From positions 23,137,235 to 23,201,234 of the forward strand of contig OX375877.1 of NCBI GenBank assembly GCA_947359465.1: a DNA stretch of 64,000 nucleotides, read 5' to 3'. The stretch comes from Metellina segmentata (Eukaryota > Arthropoda > Arachnida > Araneae > Tetragnathidae). The stretch's first letter is position 1, and each line of letters starts with the position of its first letter. Below, piece by piece: positions 1 through 11,086 of this stretch. The position numbers were made by a program, and so were the translations under genes. The notes beneath the pieces were generated by a model. The model had not been told where the DNA came from and did not search any database. It was given only the letters and a program-made list of their open reading frames with translations.

Positions 1-244
1 GATCAAATAAATTAGATCGTATATGAGCCCCCCCCCCCACCCCCTCCCCCACAAAAAAAGACCACACGACTAATAAAAAAAAACAGGTGGTGACTATTAT
101 TTGTAAACAAAAAAAATTTCAAGAAAATAAGGGCACTGGCTCATAAAAGCTATTTATTGCTCATGAAATTACTCATACTTGGTATTTCTGTCGTATAATT
201 ATGTACAAGCGAATTTATTAACGAATATATACAATTTTCGTTCC

Positions 245-1086
245 TCTCTACTATTATAAAAGGAAGTGTTTGTCTGTTTGTTTATTTCTTGCCCGCGAAG
301 TCCTGGTGAATCTATGGCACTTACAGTAATGGGATTTGGCATACAGGTGTGCGAATCTTTTGCAATTTTAGGGTCGATGCGAATTTAAAAATTCAATCTA
401 GAACATTTTAAAATGAATTTAATAGTTTTTTTCATCATTCTTTATTCTATACCGCGATAATTCCAAGGAATGAAGAAACATCAAAATTTAGATTTTTCGC
501 CTTGACGTCAGCCTTTGAAATCATGCTAAGTTTTTTTTCATCTCCGGGGAGAAAACACATACGAATGAGCTTAGTTTGTTTCGAGATTCATTCATTTTGA
601 TTACCTGCGAAACGGATTCCAGTAAAGCAAAATATTATTAAAGTTATCACTGGCGTTCTTCAGTACTTTTTTCTATCTCAGCGATCGTTGAAGGTAGAAT
701 AAAAATTTTAACAGATTTGAAATTTGTGGAAAATTTTGCAACAGATATAGATACCTTATTAATTTGATTTTCTTTTAATCTTCTATATTTCCGCAAGAGA
801 TTGTGATGTCACGTGAACTTTCGCTTTCCAAAAATAAACAGATTGCATTTTCTGCCCTTCGCGTTAAAATAAAAACAAAAACAGATTTTCATTTTAGGGA
901 AGGAGAGCAAAGAAATAAATACATTTTGACTGGGATTGTAAAGTTCTTTTTTTTTCGTAAAATCGGAATCGTTAAAGAGAGATTGAAAATTTCAACGGAT
1001 TTGAAATCTGCGGAAAATTTTACACCAGATTGTGAAACCAAACACCACGGGCACGGGCAACGCCGGGCTAGCCACGCAGTGGCTAG
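245..1086 (+). mobile_element. Non-autonomous Helitron (family A)
   Basis: The left end reads TCTCTACTATTATAAAAGG, a one-base variant of a terminus that recurs at 4418, 19012 and 35958. The right end is the palindrome CTAGCCAC-GCA-GTGGCTAG followed by T, the hairpin-plus-CTAG 3' end expected of Helitrons. It contains the family-specific stretches with cggatttgaaatctgcgg and cgggcaacgc. The open frame at 803-1093 lies entirely inside and resembles no Helitron Rep/helicase, so the copy is non-autonomous. The base before the 5' TC is C rather than the usual A. Confidence 0.75.
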
Positions 1087-1619
1087 TTTTTAATAAAAGG
1101 TAATTTGATAGTGAGAAGTGGTTTAGTTTTTTTATTTTAATGTCGGACAGCGAAATGAAACACATCTCTATTGCAATGTTTACTGTAAGCTATCCAAGGA
1201 TTTTCCACATTCTTAGATAAGATACAAGTACGTCACTTATCTAGGGTTCCAGTAATACAATCTCCATTTAAGAGTTCGAAGAACTCTACGAGAATGTTGT
1301 CTAATAACAATTTTCAACCCGTATCACTTAATAAAACTAGTTAACTTGAATACTCCACGTAAAAAAGAAAAACGAAGATCTTAGGGAGTGTTGACGGTAT
1401 CAAGGTTAATTTCATCTGATTTATATTTCAAAGAGTAGTTTCCCACAGCAATTATTAATAGGTTGGACATGCAGATTCAAACTTTGTTCAGAATTTGAAC
1501 CGACAGTCAGTGGGACAGCCAGATGGGGTAGGGACTATAATATGTCTATTCCCACCCTAAAACTAATAATTCCTTTTACTAGAATCGCACAAAAGTAATT
1601 ATTTACATAGTTGTAAAAA

Positions 1620-3489
1620 TCTATATATATGAAAAAGGATGTGCGTGTATTCTGTATACAAATCTACACCGTTTGACGAATCCGCACTAAATTCGGTACA
1701 CTTATATTTTAGAACACTGCGGAAAACATAGGCTATTTCTTTCCTGTCTTTAGATTAATCTGCAGCATTGAAAATTGGCAAACAGGTAATCCTAAAACTG
1801 CCCCTCGAATCCCCAATTTTAAAATTTAAAGTTTGTTTTCTTCAAATAAACGGACATGGACAAGGAAACACGTTCTACAGGGTTTGTGTATTTGAGTTAA
1901 CACAGGGAAATGTCGCGGTCATATTTAAGAAACCCGAGCAACGCTGGATTATTTGGTTAGGATTTCTCTCTATATTAAAAAAATGTTACCGCCGCCGCAG
2001 GATTGAAAACTGTGTTGTTTAGCTCGATTCTTAGACGGTTTCCCGAGAAAGTACTGATCGGAAAAAAATGAAATTAACATGCTTTGTTCTTCATCGTATT
2101 CCCTGGATAATTATTAAGATTTTTTTCCGATGCGGCTATTAGTTTAGGTTTTATTAAGTGTTAAAGTTGAAGAAGTGAAATTTCTTCCGCGAGTGAGCAA
2201 AACACATTCAAATTTTCAGTCTTCAGTCGTGAGTTTTTTTTAAGAGTACCTCTCAACGCAAATTTTTGCAGCTCGTCGAGTTTTTTTTGAAATTTAAATT
2301 TGGTTCTTGATAATATTTTTTTGAAATTCAGGAAAAATCGGGACATTTTTGTTACTTTTTTTTAAAACTGCCGTATCTATATCTAATTACTATTAGTTTT
2401 TAATTTTTAAAATATCGCAATATACCTCAGAATATACTCTTTCTTACGGTACTATTATTTTTGAAATCGGTTAATAATTAAATTGGATGCGATCAAAAGT
2501 TCGTCATACAAAATTCGGAATCTTTGGATATTTTCGCTACTTATTGTTAAAACCGTTTCGTCTACGGCAAAAACCATTATTTTTTAAATTTGAAAACATT
2601 ACTGAATACATTACATTACACTCTTTCTTATGGTACAATTATTTTTCAAATTGGTTAATAAATAAAATCGATGCATTTAAAACTTGGTCATACAATTTTC
2701 GGAACTTTCAGATCGTAACTTCCGATACAAAACTAAAATGGTCATATCTGTATAGTATTACTGTTAGTTTTTAATTTTAAAAATATTGCAGTATACCTCA
2801 GAATGTACTTTTTCTTACGGTACAATTATTTTTAAAATTGGTTCATTAATAAATTCGATGCAATCAAAAGTTGGTGACACAAATTTCGTATTTTTCAGTT
2901 CGCATAGCTGCTTCCGCAAGCAGTAGTGGGTTGTACTTTTGACTATCGGGTTTGCCAGATATCAAATTTATCGTAGCAACAATTGCCATAAAAACGATTT
3001 CTTTTTATTTGGCGAGGAAAAAGGCTCGCTTTTTTCCCTCTGTTCTCAAGACAGTTTACCGACAAAGTACAGATCGTAAAGTTTGGATATTAACAATGTT
3101 TACTTAAAATTGTACAGGGAACAAGATGCAGAAGATTTTTTACTGATGCGGCTATTAGTTTAGGGTGCATTAAGTGTTAAAGCAAAAAAAGTGAAATCAC
3201 TTGCGAAAGAAGTATTGGTTTGAGAAAGCAAACCAAACGGATTGCGTAGCAATCCCGGGGGTCGGCGAGCGTAAACGAGACGCAGCGAAGCTCTCGCTGT
3301 GACGTCATGAACCGGAAAGTGAAATCAGCATAATACAAATTATTCAGATAGTTTCACTCTGTGAAAGTAATGTTGGTTTGCGAAGCAAACCAAATGGCAT
3401 CTGTGACAGGAGTGTTGGTTTGCGAAGCAAACCAAATGGGATTGCGCAGCAATCCCCGGGGGTTGGCGAGCGTAAGCGGAGCCCCCTAG
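1620..3489 (+). mobile_element. Helitron-like element with duplicated 3' hairpins
   Basis: The 5' end is A|TCTATATATATGAAAAAGG and the 3' end is CCCCCTAG|T, so both termini and the A/T insertion site fit a Helitron. Near the 3' end the pair of short hairpins GGTTTGCGAAGCAAACC and GGATTGCGCAGCAATCC occurs in three partly degraded copies between about 3215 and 3470. Inside, a block near 2030-2210 is repeated near 3045-3215, and a three-unit tandem repeat occupies about 2360-2905. No coding potential for a Rep/helicase is visible. The interior could be a composite of two related copies. Confidence 0.55.
2360..2905. repeat. Three-unit tandem repeat, about 170-190 bp per unit
   Basis: Each unit contains attactnttagtttttaa-like sequence, then a cttacggtactatta-like motif, then ggttaataa and gatgcnatcaaaa. 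Units begin near 2370, 2560 and 2745 and are visibly diverged. They lie inside the Helitron-like element at 1620-3489 and appear non-coding. Confidence 0.6.
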
Positions 3490-3854
3490 TTTTATAAAAA
3501 GACATTAGTATTGAGGATAAACAAACCAAAAATTACAACAATCAAAGTTTGAAAATGAAATGCAATATTAAATATGAATACAAATTTTGCAGACTGTGAT
3601 ATAAGTAATACTTAAACACTCATTAAAGGTTCTATAAGAAACGTGTCCTTCTAAGATCACCTAATAAAAATTTTAAGTCTTTTCCAATGATGGTGTTTTT
3701 TTAGATTGTTCAAGTGACGAAAGTTTCTTTTAAGAAATCAGTCACTAAAAGGCTACAGATGGAAATATTGACATAAGGAAAAGCATTTTTATGTTAAACA
3801 CTTTCCGAACCAGTACAAAGCAAAGGCTACATCATTTAAAAGTTTAGGGGTTAT

Positions 3855-4015
3855 GCAGTTACTTAACGACGCACTGGAGCAACCCAATGGGCTATTGGTG
3901 ACTGTCTGGAATCAGCTCCGAATGGAAGGATCCGAGGACTCGTAATTTTGAACTGAGGTCATGTGACGACTCCAACACCTGATCTGGTGCCCACTTCCTT
4001 CAAACTACTACACCA
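3855..4015 (-). mobile_element. SINE family 1 fragment (body only)
   Basis: This is a diverged copy of the body of the intact SINE at 11395-11727. Shared words in the same order include taacgacgcactggagcaac, gggctattg, gatccgagga, cgtaattttgaac, gtcatgtgacga and the acctgatctgg-like motif. The tRNA-like head is missing. Confidence 0.6.
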
Positions 4016-4417
4016 ATTAAAAGTTAGGTTAATGTACTTAATTAAGAAAAAATATCAAAATTGATTTCTTAATTATTTTTCCTCCCCCACTAGATTTCCG
4101 CAACATGTTAACTGCAATATCTCTGCAGAGACAGAACAATAGGTTCAGTTATCCTCCTCAAGTCTGGGTATTATAAATGGGGTTGAACACAACCCCACAG
4201 AAAAAAAGCAAACGAGGTTATGCTTGGAATAGTAGTGTTGGATTGTTACGTTCAATACTCCGGGTTATTAGGGCGTCTGTGGAAGCAAATTAAATATTTT
4301 AAAAACGAGTTTTATTGCATTCTGATAAATTGTTTTAATTGTACTTATGATAGTTTTTAATTGATTTCTGTAGTGAGAAAAAACTTTTATGCCGCCTTTA
4401 CGAACAGTTTAGTTAAA

Positions 4418-5080
4418 TCTCTAATATTATAAAAGAAAGTGTTTCTTTGTTTCGCGGCCGCAAAATCCTGACGATCTATAGCACTTACAGCAATGAGATT
4501 TTGCACACAGGTAGTACAAATTTTTTGCAATATTTGGGTCGCGGTGAAATTTTAAAATTTAATCTAGAAGATTTTTAAAGGAATTTAATAGTTTTATTAT
4601 CTTTCTGGTTCTTCAACGCCTTTCTTTCGTGAAAGAAGAATAACTCCAATCTTGACTTTTATACCCACGTGACCTTGCAGTCAGCCTTGGAACCATGCCA
4701 ATTTTTTTCATCGTCCTCTGTGGTCCCGGAGAACACTCAAAAAAATAATTTTTTACGTTTGCGCTTTCATTTTTTTCGTTTCCGCTTTCATTTTGCGCGG
4801 AGTAATGTTTTTCCAGCCAGACGATAAATCTTTTAACTATAGTCACAGTTCTTTTTTCTATCTCCTAGACCGTTAAATATAGAGTAAAAATTTCAACGGA
4901 TTTGAAATCTGCGGAAAATTTCAGTTAAGAATGATTCCTAAAAATATGATTTTCTTCAAATAAATAATTTTTAAATTGAATATATCTTCAACGGATTTGA
5001 AATCTGCGGTAAATTTTACACCAGATTAATACCTTACATCACGGGCACGGGCAACGCCTGGCAAGCCACGCAGTGGATAG
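4418..5080 (+). mobile_element. Non-autonomous Helitron (family A)
   Basis: The 5' end A|TCTCTAATATTATAAAAG and the subterminal 'gcacttacagcaatgaga' match the family at 245-1086. The 3' end is GCCAC-GCA-GTGG-ATAG|T, so the terminal CTAG has mutated to ATAG. It shares cggatttgaaatctgcgg (twice) and acgggcaacgcc with the 245-1086 copy. It sits downstream of the known exons of the minus-strand CBM14 gene. Confidence 0.7.
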
Positions 5081-5179
5081 TTTAAATAAATATCAAACGT
5101 AAACCTAATTAAGTGTGTCCTTTCTTATAATTTTTACGAATTCATTATTAGTTGAGACAGAAAAGAAAACATTACTTAC

Positions 5180-5206
5180 AGCAGGTTGACCATCCACATT
5201 CACAAG
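5180..5206 (-). CDS. CBM14 protein gene, exon 3 (27-nt microexon)
   Basis: On the minus strand a pyrimidine-rich tract ending tttattttcag is followed by 27 nt and then the consensus donor gtaagtaatg. With the G left over from exon 2, the exon encodes A-C-E-C-G-W-S-T-C and ends one base into the next codon, so it is phase 1 at both sides like exon 2. Three cysteines in nine residues fit an extracellular disulphide-rich tail. No following exon was recognised between 5179 and the window edge; the gene may continue outside the window. The call rests on splice consensus and phase, not on homology, so an intronic coincidence remains possible. Confidence 0.5.
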
Positions 5207-5599
5207 CTGAAAATAAAACAAAGAAATCTATGTAGTCAAAGTAAAACTAGCTTCCATTTTGAAAACCTATCAACTCATTCAAATTTAAAAGCTGATTTTA
5301 AAAATCTCACTATTAATTTGATGGACATTCACAATTTTTTTTTCAGTTTTATTTCGCATTTTCAATAGCTTATGTAATTCTGCGGAGCATTTGGCTCACG
5401 CTCTCTATCATCTAGATTGACAACATTGCAATTCGAGTGGGAAATAATGCAGCGGATGTATTTTTCATGTTTCCAAACATCTGCTTTATTTTCCATGTTA
5501 CTACACTGGTGATCTTTTCAAAGGGATAATAATCCTTTTATGTGCTTTTATAAATTATCTAATTTGAGTATGAGAAGCATTTGGTGAGTGTTTCTTCAG

Positions 5600-5725
5600 C
5601 AATACAATCTATCAAACTACGAGATCCACATCTGAGTTGGCCCCATTCAACAAACCTCCACACCACACTAACATGAGAGCATTTGAGGCCACGTCAGATT
5701 TAACATGTACCATATTCAAAGACAA
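5600..5725 (-). mobile_element. SINE family 1 fragment (body)
   Basis: A diverged piece of the SINE family seen intact at 11395-11727, with words such as ctgagttggccccattc, aacctccacaccacact, gaggccacgtcagattta and catgtaccat in the family order. The head and tail are missing. It lies in intron 2 of the CBM14 gene. Confidence 0.5.
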
Positions 5726-5902
5726 GTTTTCACATACAACTACTATTACTAGTTTTTTTTTCTCTCTGAGTGTTTTGTCTCAGCATGTTAATACTTAGAC
5801 TAAAAGGTTTTCTTGTTATGCTAAAATGCTAACTCGAGAAATTAAGCTTATTTAATGAATACTGTGACTCAAGACATTTCTTAGGATTTTATATGGTAGG
5901 TA

Positions 5903-6418
5903 CACTACCCTACAATAATGGACCGGATAGCAAGATGTGATGGTATAAGGGAAATAATACATGCTTTAATAGGAGGATGGTCCTCCACGTGCTGCAATTA
6001 CATTAGCAACCCTTTTGATCATACTTTCAACAAGGTTTTGATACACAGCTATGGGGATTTGTGTCCATTCTTGCTGCAAGAATGTCGCCAGCTCAGCTGT
6101 AGATTTAGGACGTGGTTTCCCGGTACGTAAGCGGTGCTCTAACTCGCCACACAAATGTTCTATGGGACTCTGAGCACACCAGGGAAGACGTTGTACATTC
6201 ATATCTCGATACCACTGCTCGACCGAAGCTGCAACATGACATGGAACATTGTCGTCCTGGAAGTAACATTCGTCCATTCCATAAAATTGACAGGACAGCG
6301 TTCAATTGACCAGGAACAACATGCAAAAGTCCCAGGCCATACCACGAAAAACACCCCAAACAAGGAGTCGGATTTTATGCAAATCCTCTGGCGTCCTGTC
6401 CATTATTGTAGGGTAGAG
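5903..6418 (-). mobile_element. Internally deleted Tc1-like transposon
   Basis: Inverted termini share a perfect 19-bp core, CTACCCTACAATAATGGAC, at 5905-5923 and, inverted, at 6398-6416. The element is flanked by the TA dinucleotide typical of Tc1/mariner at 5901-5902 and 6419-6420. At 516 bp it is about a third of a full Tc1 element and keeps only the 3' half of the transposase gene. It lies in intron 2 of the CBM14 gene, in the same transcriptional orientation. Confidence 0.8.
5966..6362 (-). pseudogene. Tc1-like transposase C-terminal remnant
   Basis: On the minus strand the frame first reads a VWG-CFSWYGLGLLHVVPGQLN-like segment (about 6362-6275). It then shifts frame into MDECYFQDDNVPCHVAAS (from 6277), continues through SPIEHLCGELEHRLRTGKP and ends VIAARGGPSSY with a stop. 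QDDN supplies the second catalytic Asp and PIEH the catalytic Glu of a DD34E Tc1 transposase. Residues normally found between the SP and PIEH motifs (PDLN) are missing, so the spacing is short. The N-terminal DNA-binding half and the first Asp are deleted, so the gene cannot be functional. Confidence 0.8.
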
Positions 6419-6451
6419 TATATAGGTTTTTATTTGAAGCCACAATGTGCT

Positions 6452-6745
6452 GGAACAATACAACGGGCTATACTGGCGACGGTCCGTGATCAAACCTCAA
6501 TCCGCGGACAATACCACGTAATTTTGAGCCACGGTCAGATGACGAGGTCACACCTGAGCTGGCACATCTCTCTCGAAACATCCACTCCACGCCAACGCGA
6601 GGACGTTTGAGGCAACGACAGATTTAATGTGCACCATTCCCCCTTGAACACAACGGTATTTGGTTGGGTTCGAACTCGCAACCGACCGGTTGCTAATCCG
6701 TTACTCTTCCATCCGGGCTTCCGAGGCCCGATAGAATCTTGAAAT
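6452..6745 (-). mobile_element. SINE family 1 copy with degraded tRNA-like head
   Basis: The body matches the family (acaacgggctatactggcga, ggtccgtgatca, ccacgtaattttgagccac, gtcagatgacga, acctgagctggcac). At the right end the minus strand carries a degraded tRNA-like head with a GGTTGCGAGTTCGAACC-type B box. The copy is older than the one at 11395-11727. It lies in intron 2 of the CBM14 gene. Confidence 0.65.
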
Positions 6746-6839
6746 GAAGTTATACACACCAGATTAGAACCGTATGCAAAGTTTATGGATAGTTGTTAAA
6801 AGTATGTTTTTGTATTGTTAATTGAAGCTTATTGGTCGT

Positions 6840-6951
<112 letters not shown>

Positions 6952-6982
6952 TTCGAAATGCAAATGCTGTTATTTTACTCAC

Positions 6983-7165
6983 CGAGTTTTTGATCGCAGT
7001 AGGCATCGCACTGATGCGTGCATCGTCCGGTTTCGTTGTTGAAATGCATGTCTATGTCGCAGGGAATGACGTTCTTCAGCTGATGAGAGCATCTGATGTA
7101 ACTTTCGCAGCTCCAGGGATTAGGGGAAAGGCCGTCTTCGACACATTGGAATATGGGTAAGTTAT
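6983..7165 (-). CDS. Chitin-binding type-2 (CBM14, peritrophin-A) exon
   Basis: The exon is 183 nt, with acceptor tttcatag and an excellent donor gtgagtaa; it is phase 1 at both ends. Joined to exon 1 it reads [15 protein letters not shown] and so on. The cysteine pattern is C-x11-C-x5-C-x9-C-x12-C followed by two more cysteines (THQC, DAYC). Aromatics (W before the second Cys, Y before the third) are also placed as in CBM14. CBM14 domains bind chitin in cuticle or peritrophic matrix and act outside the cell, which fits the signal peptide in exon 1. Only one domain is seen here; obstructor-type proteins have three, but others have one. The family call is good; the specific role is unknown. 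Confidence 0.85.
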
Positions 7166-7361
7166 CTATGAAATTGCACACAAGCATATGGTGCTTTTAA
7201 TAACCATAAGGTTTTTCAAAATGTATTGTACACACACACAAACTGAAACTTAACTTCTAAGCGCGTCGAGATTTCCGAGTATGTATAGTATACTATCGCC
7301 TTTAATATCTATCGCGTATACACACTTAATTACAAAATAATTACATATATTGATTGAAAAA

Positions 7362-8660
7362 ATCCATGAATTATTTCAACTTTTAGAAATATTCTATCGG
7401 TCCTGTCCTTGGAATATTAATTAGCCTTTGGAACGATTCCATGGTATAGTCATTCGGAAATATTTAGTCCGGTTCACGCATCCGGTTTTTCAACGTGCGG
7501 CGCCACTGTGGCACCGAAGCCCAACTATGCACACGTAACTGTCAAATGACGCAAGAACTCATTTCGCGCCATTTGCGATAAATATTCTATCGAAGAAAAC
7601 GTGTTTATTTCGCTCTTACTTGGTGTAAAAAAGGTATATATTGAAACAAAATAGACGTTACTGGATACAACATTTATTAATTACTATGTATATTCCATTT
7701 GTTTATGAAAACAAGGTACTTCAGAACGGAGACTCATGTGCGTCGACCGTAGGGAACTGCGGTACAAATTGCACGCAAGTTGGACGTGCGTCGCTCCAGC
7801 GGCGATGGAGGCATGTGTGCACTGCTCCATTGGATCTAATGTATCTCAGATCGCACTTGCGTTGCGGCAGCGGCGCCACACGTTTAAAAACCGGATGTGT
7901 GCACCGGGCCTTATTACTCATCTCATTATAGAATAGAACCAACGAGAAAGATTCTTTTGGCCCTTTCCTTGAAATGGAATCCTTTGGAAAGAATCTCTAA
8001 TTCATCTTCTTAAATTAGAATAGAATCCTTTGGAACGATTATATTGGCCCATTCGGTAGTATAGAGTCCTCGCGACAGTCGACTAACCGATACTCAGATT
8101 GTTTGAAACATCGTGTATATAATTTTTTATTACAATTTTTTGATTGTAAGTTGTTACGAATATCATTATAAAAACTAGGTTGATATCATAAATCATTGTG
8201 TGATGAGTTGGGAATTAAATTTCCAAAAAAGAATCCATGAATTCTTTTAACTTTTAGAAATATTCTATTGGTCCTGTCCTTGGAATATTAATTAGCCGTT
8301 AGAACAATTCTGTGGTATAGTCATTCGGAAATATTTATTACTCATCTCATCAGAATGGAATTCTTTGGAAAGATTCTACTGGCCCTTTTCTTGAAATGGA
8401 ATCCTTTGGAAAGAATCCCTAATTCATCTTTTTGGAATACAATCTATTGGAACGACTACATTGGCCCATACGGTAGTACAGAGTCAGCGCGACTGTCGAC
8501 TAACGGATACTCAGATTGTTCGAAACATTGTGTATATAATTTTCGATTACAATTATTTGATTGTAAGTGATACCGAATTTCATTATAAGAACTAGGTTGA
8601 TATCATACTCATTGTGTGATGAGTTAAGAATTAAGTTCTAAGGGAGAAAATCGTATAAAA
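7362..8660 (+). repeat. Repeat X: two tandem units of about 420 bp
   Basis: The first unit starts at aatccatgaattatttcaac (near 7362) and the second at aatccatgaattcttttaac (near 8228). Both continue through ctgtccttggaatattaatt, cattcggaaatattta, tgaaatggaatcctttgg, gtcgactaac and aactaggttgatatcat. Unit 1 is interrupted by the Harbinger-like MITE at 7467-7910; unit 2 has the uninterrupted site. The same repeat occurs inverted at 12365-13066. It lies in intron 1 of the CBM14 gene. Confidence 0.85.
7467..7910. mobile_element. Harbinger-like MITE (444 bp) with TTA target duplication
   Basis: The ends are inverted copies of a GGCCCGGTGCACACATCCGG-type terminus; the left copy here has lost one base. 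TTA flanks both sides (7464-7466 and 7911-7913), as expected for PIF/Harbinger elements. The tandem repeat unit next door carries the same host sequence without the insert (around 8332-8345), which fixes both boundaries. No transposase is present. Related copies are at 12046 and 13070. Confidence 0.8.
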
Positions 8661-9521
8661 TTATAGTTGAAGAACGAACACTTTTTTCATTGAAAGCCCG
8701 AACTTATTTAGCCTTCAAATTAAAAATTTATAATGAAATTTCACCAGAATTATGAAGGGTTTTGTTTCGAAAATTTTCTTTGAATAAACCAATGGATTGT
8801 TTTGTTTTCAACACATATTACTGTGTTTTGAAAACAGTAGATGATTCGTCTAGGTAGGTAGTTGAATTTTAGTCAAACTGGGGAGGAATACAGCAGGTTG
8901 TTAGCGACTTTCCGTGATTAATCGCAACAGGAAAGATGCGACCGATCCGTCTAGATAACTAATGCTCCTTTGGTTGAGTTTGTTAAGAAAATATCCAGAT
9001 TTGTTTTCAATGAACTTATACATTGGAAGATAATAAAATTATTTAGTAGGAAATATTATCTCAACTTAATAAATTATTTGCTTACAATGAACAGTTATAA
9101 AAAGTTAAAAAAGTATTGTTTATAACAAATTGTTTTATCTTTGTACCGTTCAAAATAAGTTATTTTAAGGAAATTAAAAAGTTGAAAAATATAACAGGTT
9201 AATATAAAACAATTACCAAATTTGCAGATATATAAGTTTTTAAATTAAATGATTACGAAAGTTCACTTGGGGAAATAAAATTGTCAATTATGTTTGATTA
9301 TCGGTTGGGAAATATTACTAAAATTGGTGTTCTTCAAATCTTTTAAAATTACTTTTTCCGTGTCCCCGTATAGATTTTTATTTCCATCAAATCCATACGT
9401 GATAACAAAATCACTTAAATATTTCAAAACTAAACTTTTTGCAATTAAAATCTAAAACGTCCTGGAAACGTTAATTTCAAAATGCTTTTAAAATGTCTTG
9501 CAAACAACTTTTGATGCTTAC
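8661..9521. other. Remainder of CBM14 intron 1, no feature seen
   Basis: AT-rich sequence without recognisable coding or element structure. A short stretch at about 8870-8950 weakly resembles the SINE family 1 body but is too diverged to call. Confidence 0.5.
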
Positions 9522-9633
9522 CGTTTTCTTCAGACGATCCTGGAAGAATTGCATTGTTTCGGACATCTACTCTGTATCCGTAACCATAGAATAAAAGCAC
9601 GACAAAAACAGCGAATGTCAGGAAACGCATCAT
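9522..9633 (-). CDS. CBM14 protein gene, exon 1 (signal peptide)
   Basis: The exon starts at an ATG-ATG pair and encodes 37 residues plus one base. The N-terminus MMRFLTFAVFVVLLFYGYGY is a classic signal peptide: a short basic start and then a hydrophobic core. The rest (about RVDVRNNAILPGSSEEN) is the start of the mature protein. The donor is gtaagcatc after ...GAAAACG, phase 1, which joins exactly to the CBM14 exon at 7165 and creates a GAT (Asp) codon at the junction. Either Met could start the protein; the first was chosen. The gene is transcribed leftward with a 2.4-kb first intron filled with repeats. Confidence 0.75.
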
Positions 9634-10674
9634 ATTGGAATAGTTTTCATCTTCTGAACAAGGAAAGTGAAAGCTTCTGAATGTGGATGAGTCAAATATG
9701 TGGAGTACCTACTTGTCAGTCAAATATGTTAAGTACCTACTTACAGAAGCCATAGGGCAAGTAATCGTATTTACGCAATTTTTAACTTGTAACTTTTGAA
9801 ATTCGATACTCCCTTACTGCGCTTATCGCTAAATTGTTATGACAACCTTCGAACGATGGAACATAACAAATGTGAGTCCATGTTTTTCACTTTGAAACGA
9901 TAGAAAGGCAGTGATTAATTCAGCTGAATTACTTTTCGAAGAAAATTTTTATTAATTTTCAATTTGAGGACATGAAAAAAAACTTTACTTATGTTTTTCG
10001 ATCGAAAATTCTAATACATTTTTAGAACAATTGTATGAAAATGGTTAACAATATAGGGAGCTTTAATGCATTGACAAATTTTCAATTCAAAACGATTTAG
10101 AGAGCTACATAATGGTCGGCCCCTGCCCTTTTCCAATTAGAACGGATTTTAAAAAAATCCATGGAATAAATACATGATTATATATAACGGACTACGACGA
10201 TTCAATTAAACCATCGATCTTGAGACCAAGGACATGCAGGTGGAAAATATAAATTGCGAAATGAAAGTTATTCAAGAATTTGATCCATGTTTTTGAAAAT
10301 TGAAGGACAACGTTATAAATATTTTCAGTGAAATGAAAAAAATCATAAATTCCTCATTAGAATTTTAATTCTGGATGAAAAGGTTTTGTAATTTTTGTAG
10401 AGTAGAAAACGGCATTACTTTGTCAACACAATTTTCGCATTACATTAAAAAATATACTCAGGCTAAGAAATTGAAATTTAATTTTCTTTTATCACAAACA
10501 TCTTTCATGTTCACTAATTCGTCATCTGACCGTGGATCAAAATTACAAGGTTACGAAAATTCCAACGGGATAAATAAAATGTAAACGTTAATTAATATAC
10601 ATATCTTAAACACAGAAATGAGAAAGACAAACATAAGTCCATTGTTTTCAGATTTTTTTCCGAGATCAAAACTC
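9634..10674. other. Upstream region of the CBM14 gene, nothing definite
   Basis: AT-rich sequence that should hold the 5' UTR and promoter of the minus-strand CBM14 gene; no TATA box could be placed with confidence. A 30-bp scrap at about 10517-10546 matches the SINE family 1 body. Confidence 0.4.
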
Positions 10675-10912
10675 AATCCAACCAAAGGCTGAAAAGTGTA
10701 CACGAGGGCTGGTGTACGTTAAATCTGTCGTGATCTCAAATGTTGGTGTGCTCTGGAGGTTTGAAGGGGGGGCGCCCAGGTGTTTGACCTGACTGTAGTT
10801 CTGTGTCATCTGACCGCAGTTCAAAATTACGAGGTGTTGTCCTCGATTCTTTCCCTTCTGGATTGATCCAGGACCGCCGCCAATAGCCGTTGCGTTCCGT
10901 GCCAGTTATGTA
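10675..10912 (+). mobile_element. SINE family 1 fragment, plus orientation
   Basis: Words of the SINE body appear in plus order: gctggtgtacgttaaatctg, tgttggtgtgctctgg, catctgaccgcagttcaaaa, tacgaggtgttgtcctcg and gatccaggaccgccgcc. The copy stops where the mariner at 10913 begins. Sequence after the mariner (from 15234) may be its continuation, so the mariner may have inserted into this SINE. Confidence 0.6.
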
Positions 10913-11086
10913 TTGGGTCATACGGAAAGTTCTGCGCGTTTTCAAATCGAAGCTAGCTTTGTTATTATTATTTTGCTACCCCTGATAAGGAATGACCTTG
11001 ATTGAAGCCGATGTTTAAATTCGGTCTTTTCTGCTTACACTGCATAATTATAGCATGTGTTGTGGCATAAATTTTATTTCATTGCA

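Noticed and set aside
30..52. C-rich homopolymer as a telomeric or G-quadruplex feature
   Set aside because: A simple interrupted poly-C run with no telomeric repeat unit.
803..1093. 96-codon plus-strand frame
   Set aside because: Lies wholly inside a non-autonomous Helitron and encodes nothing recognisable.
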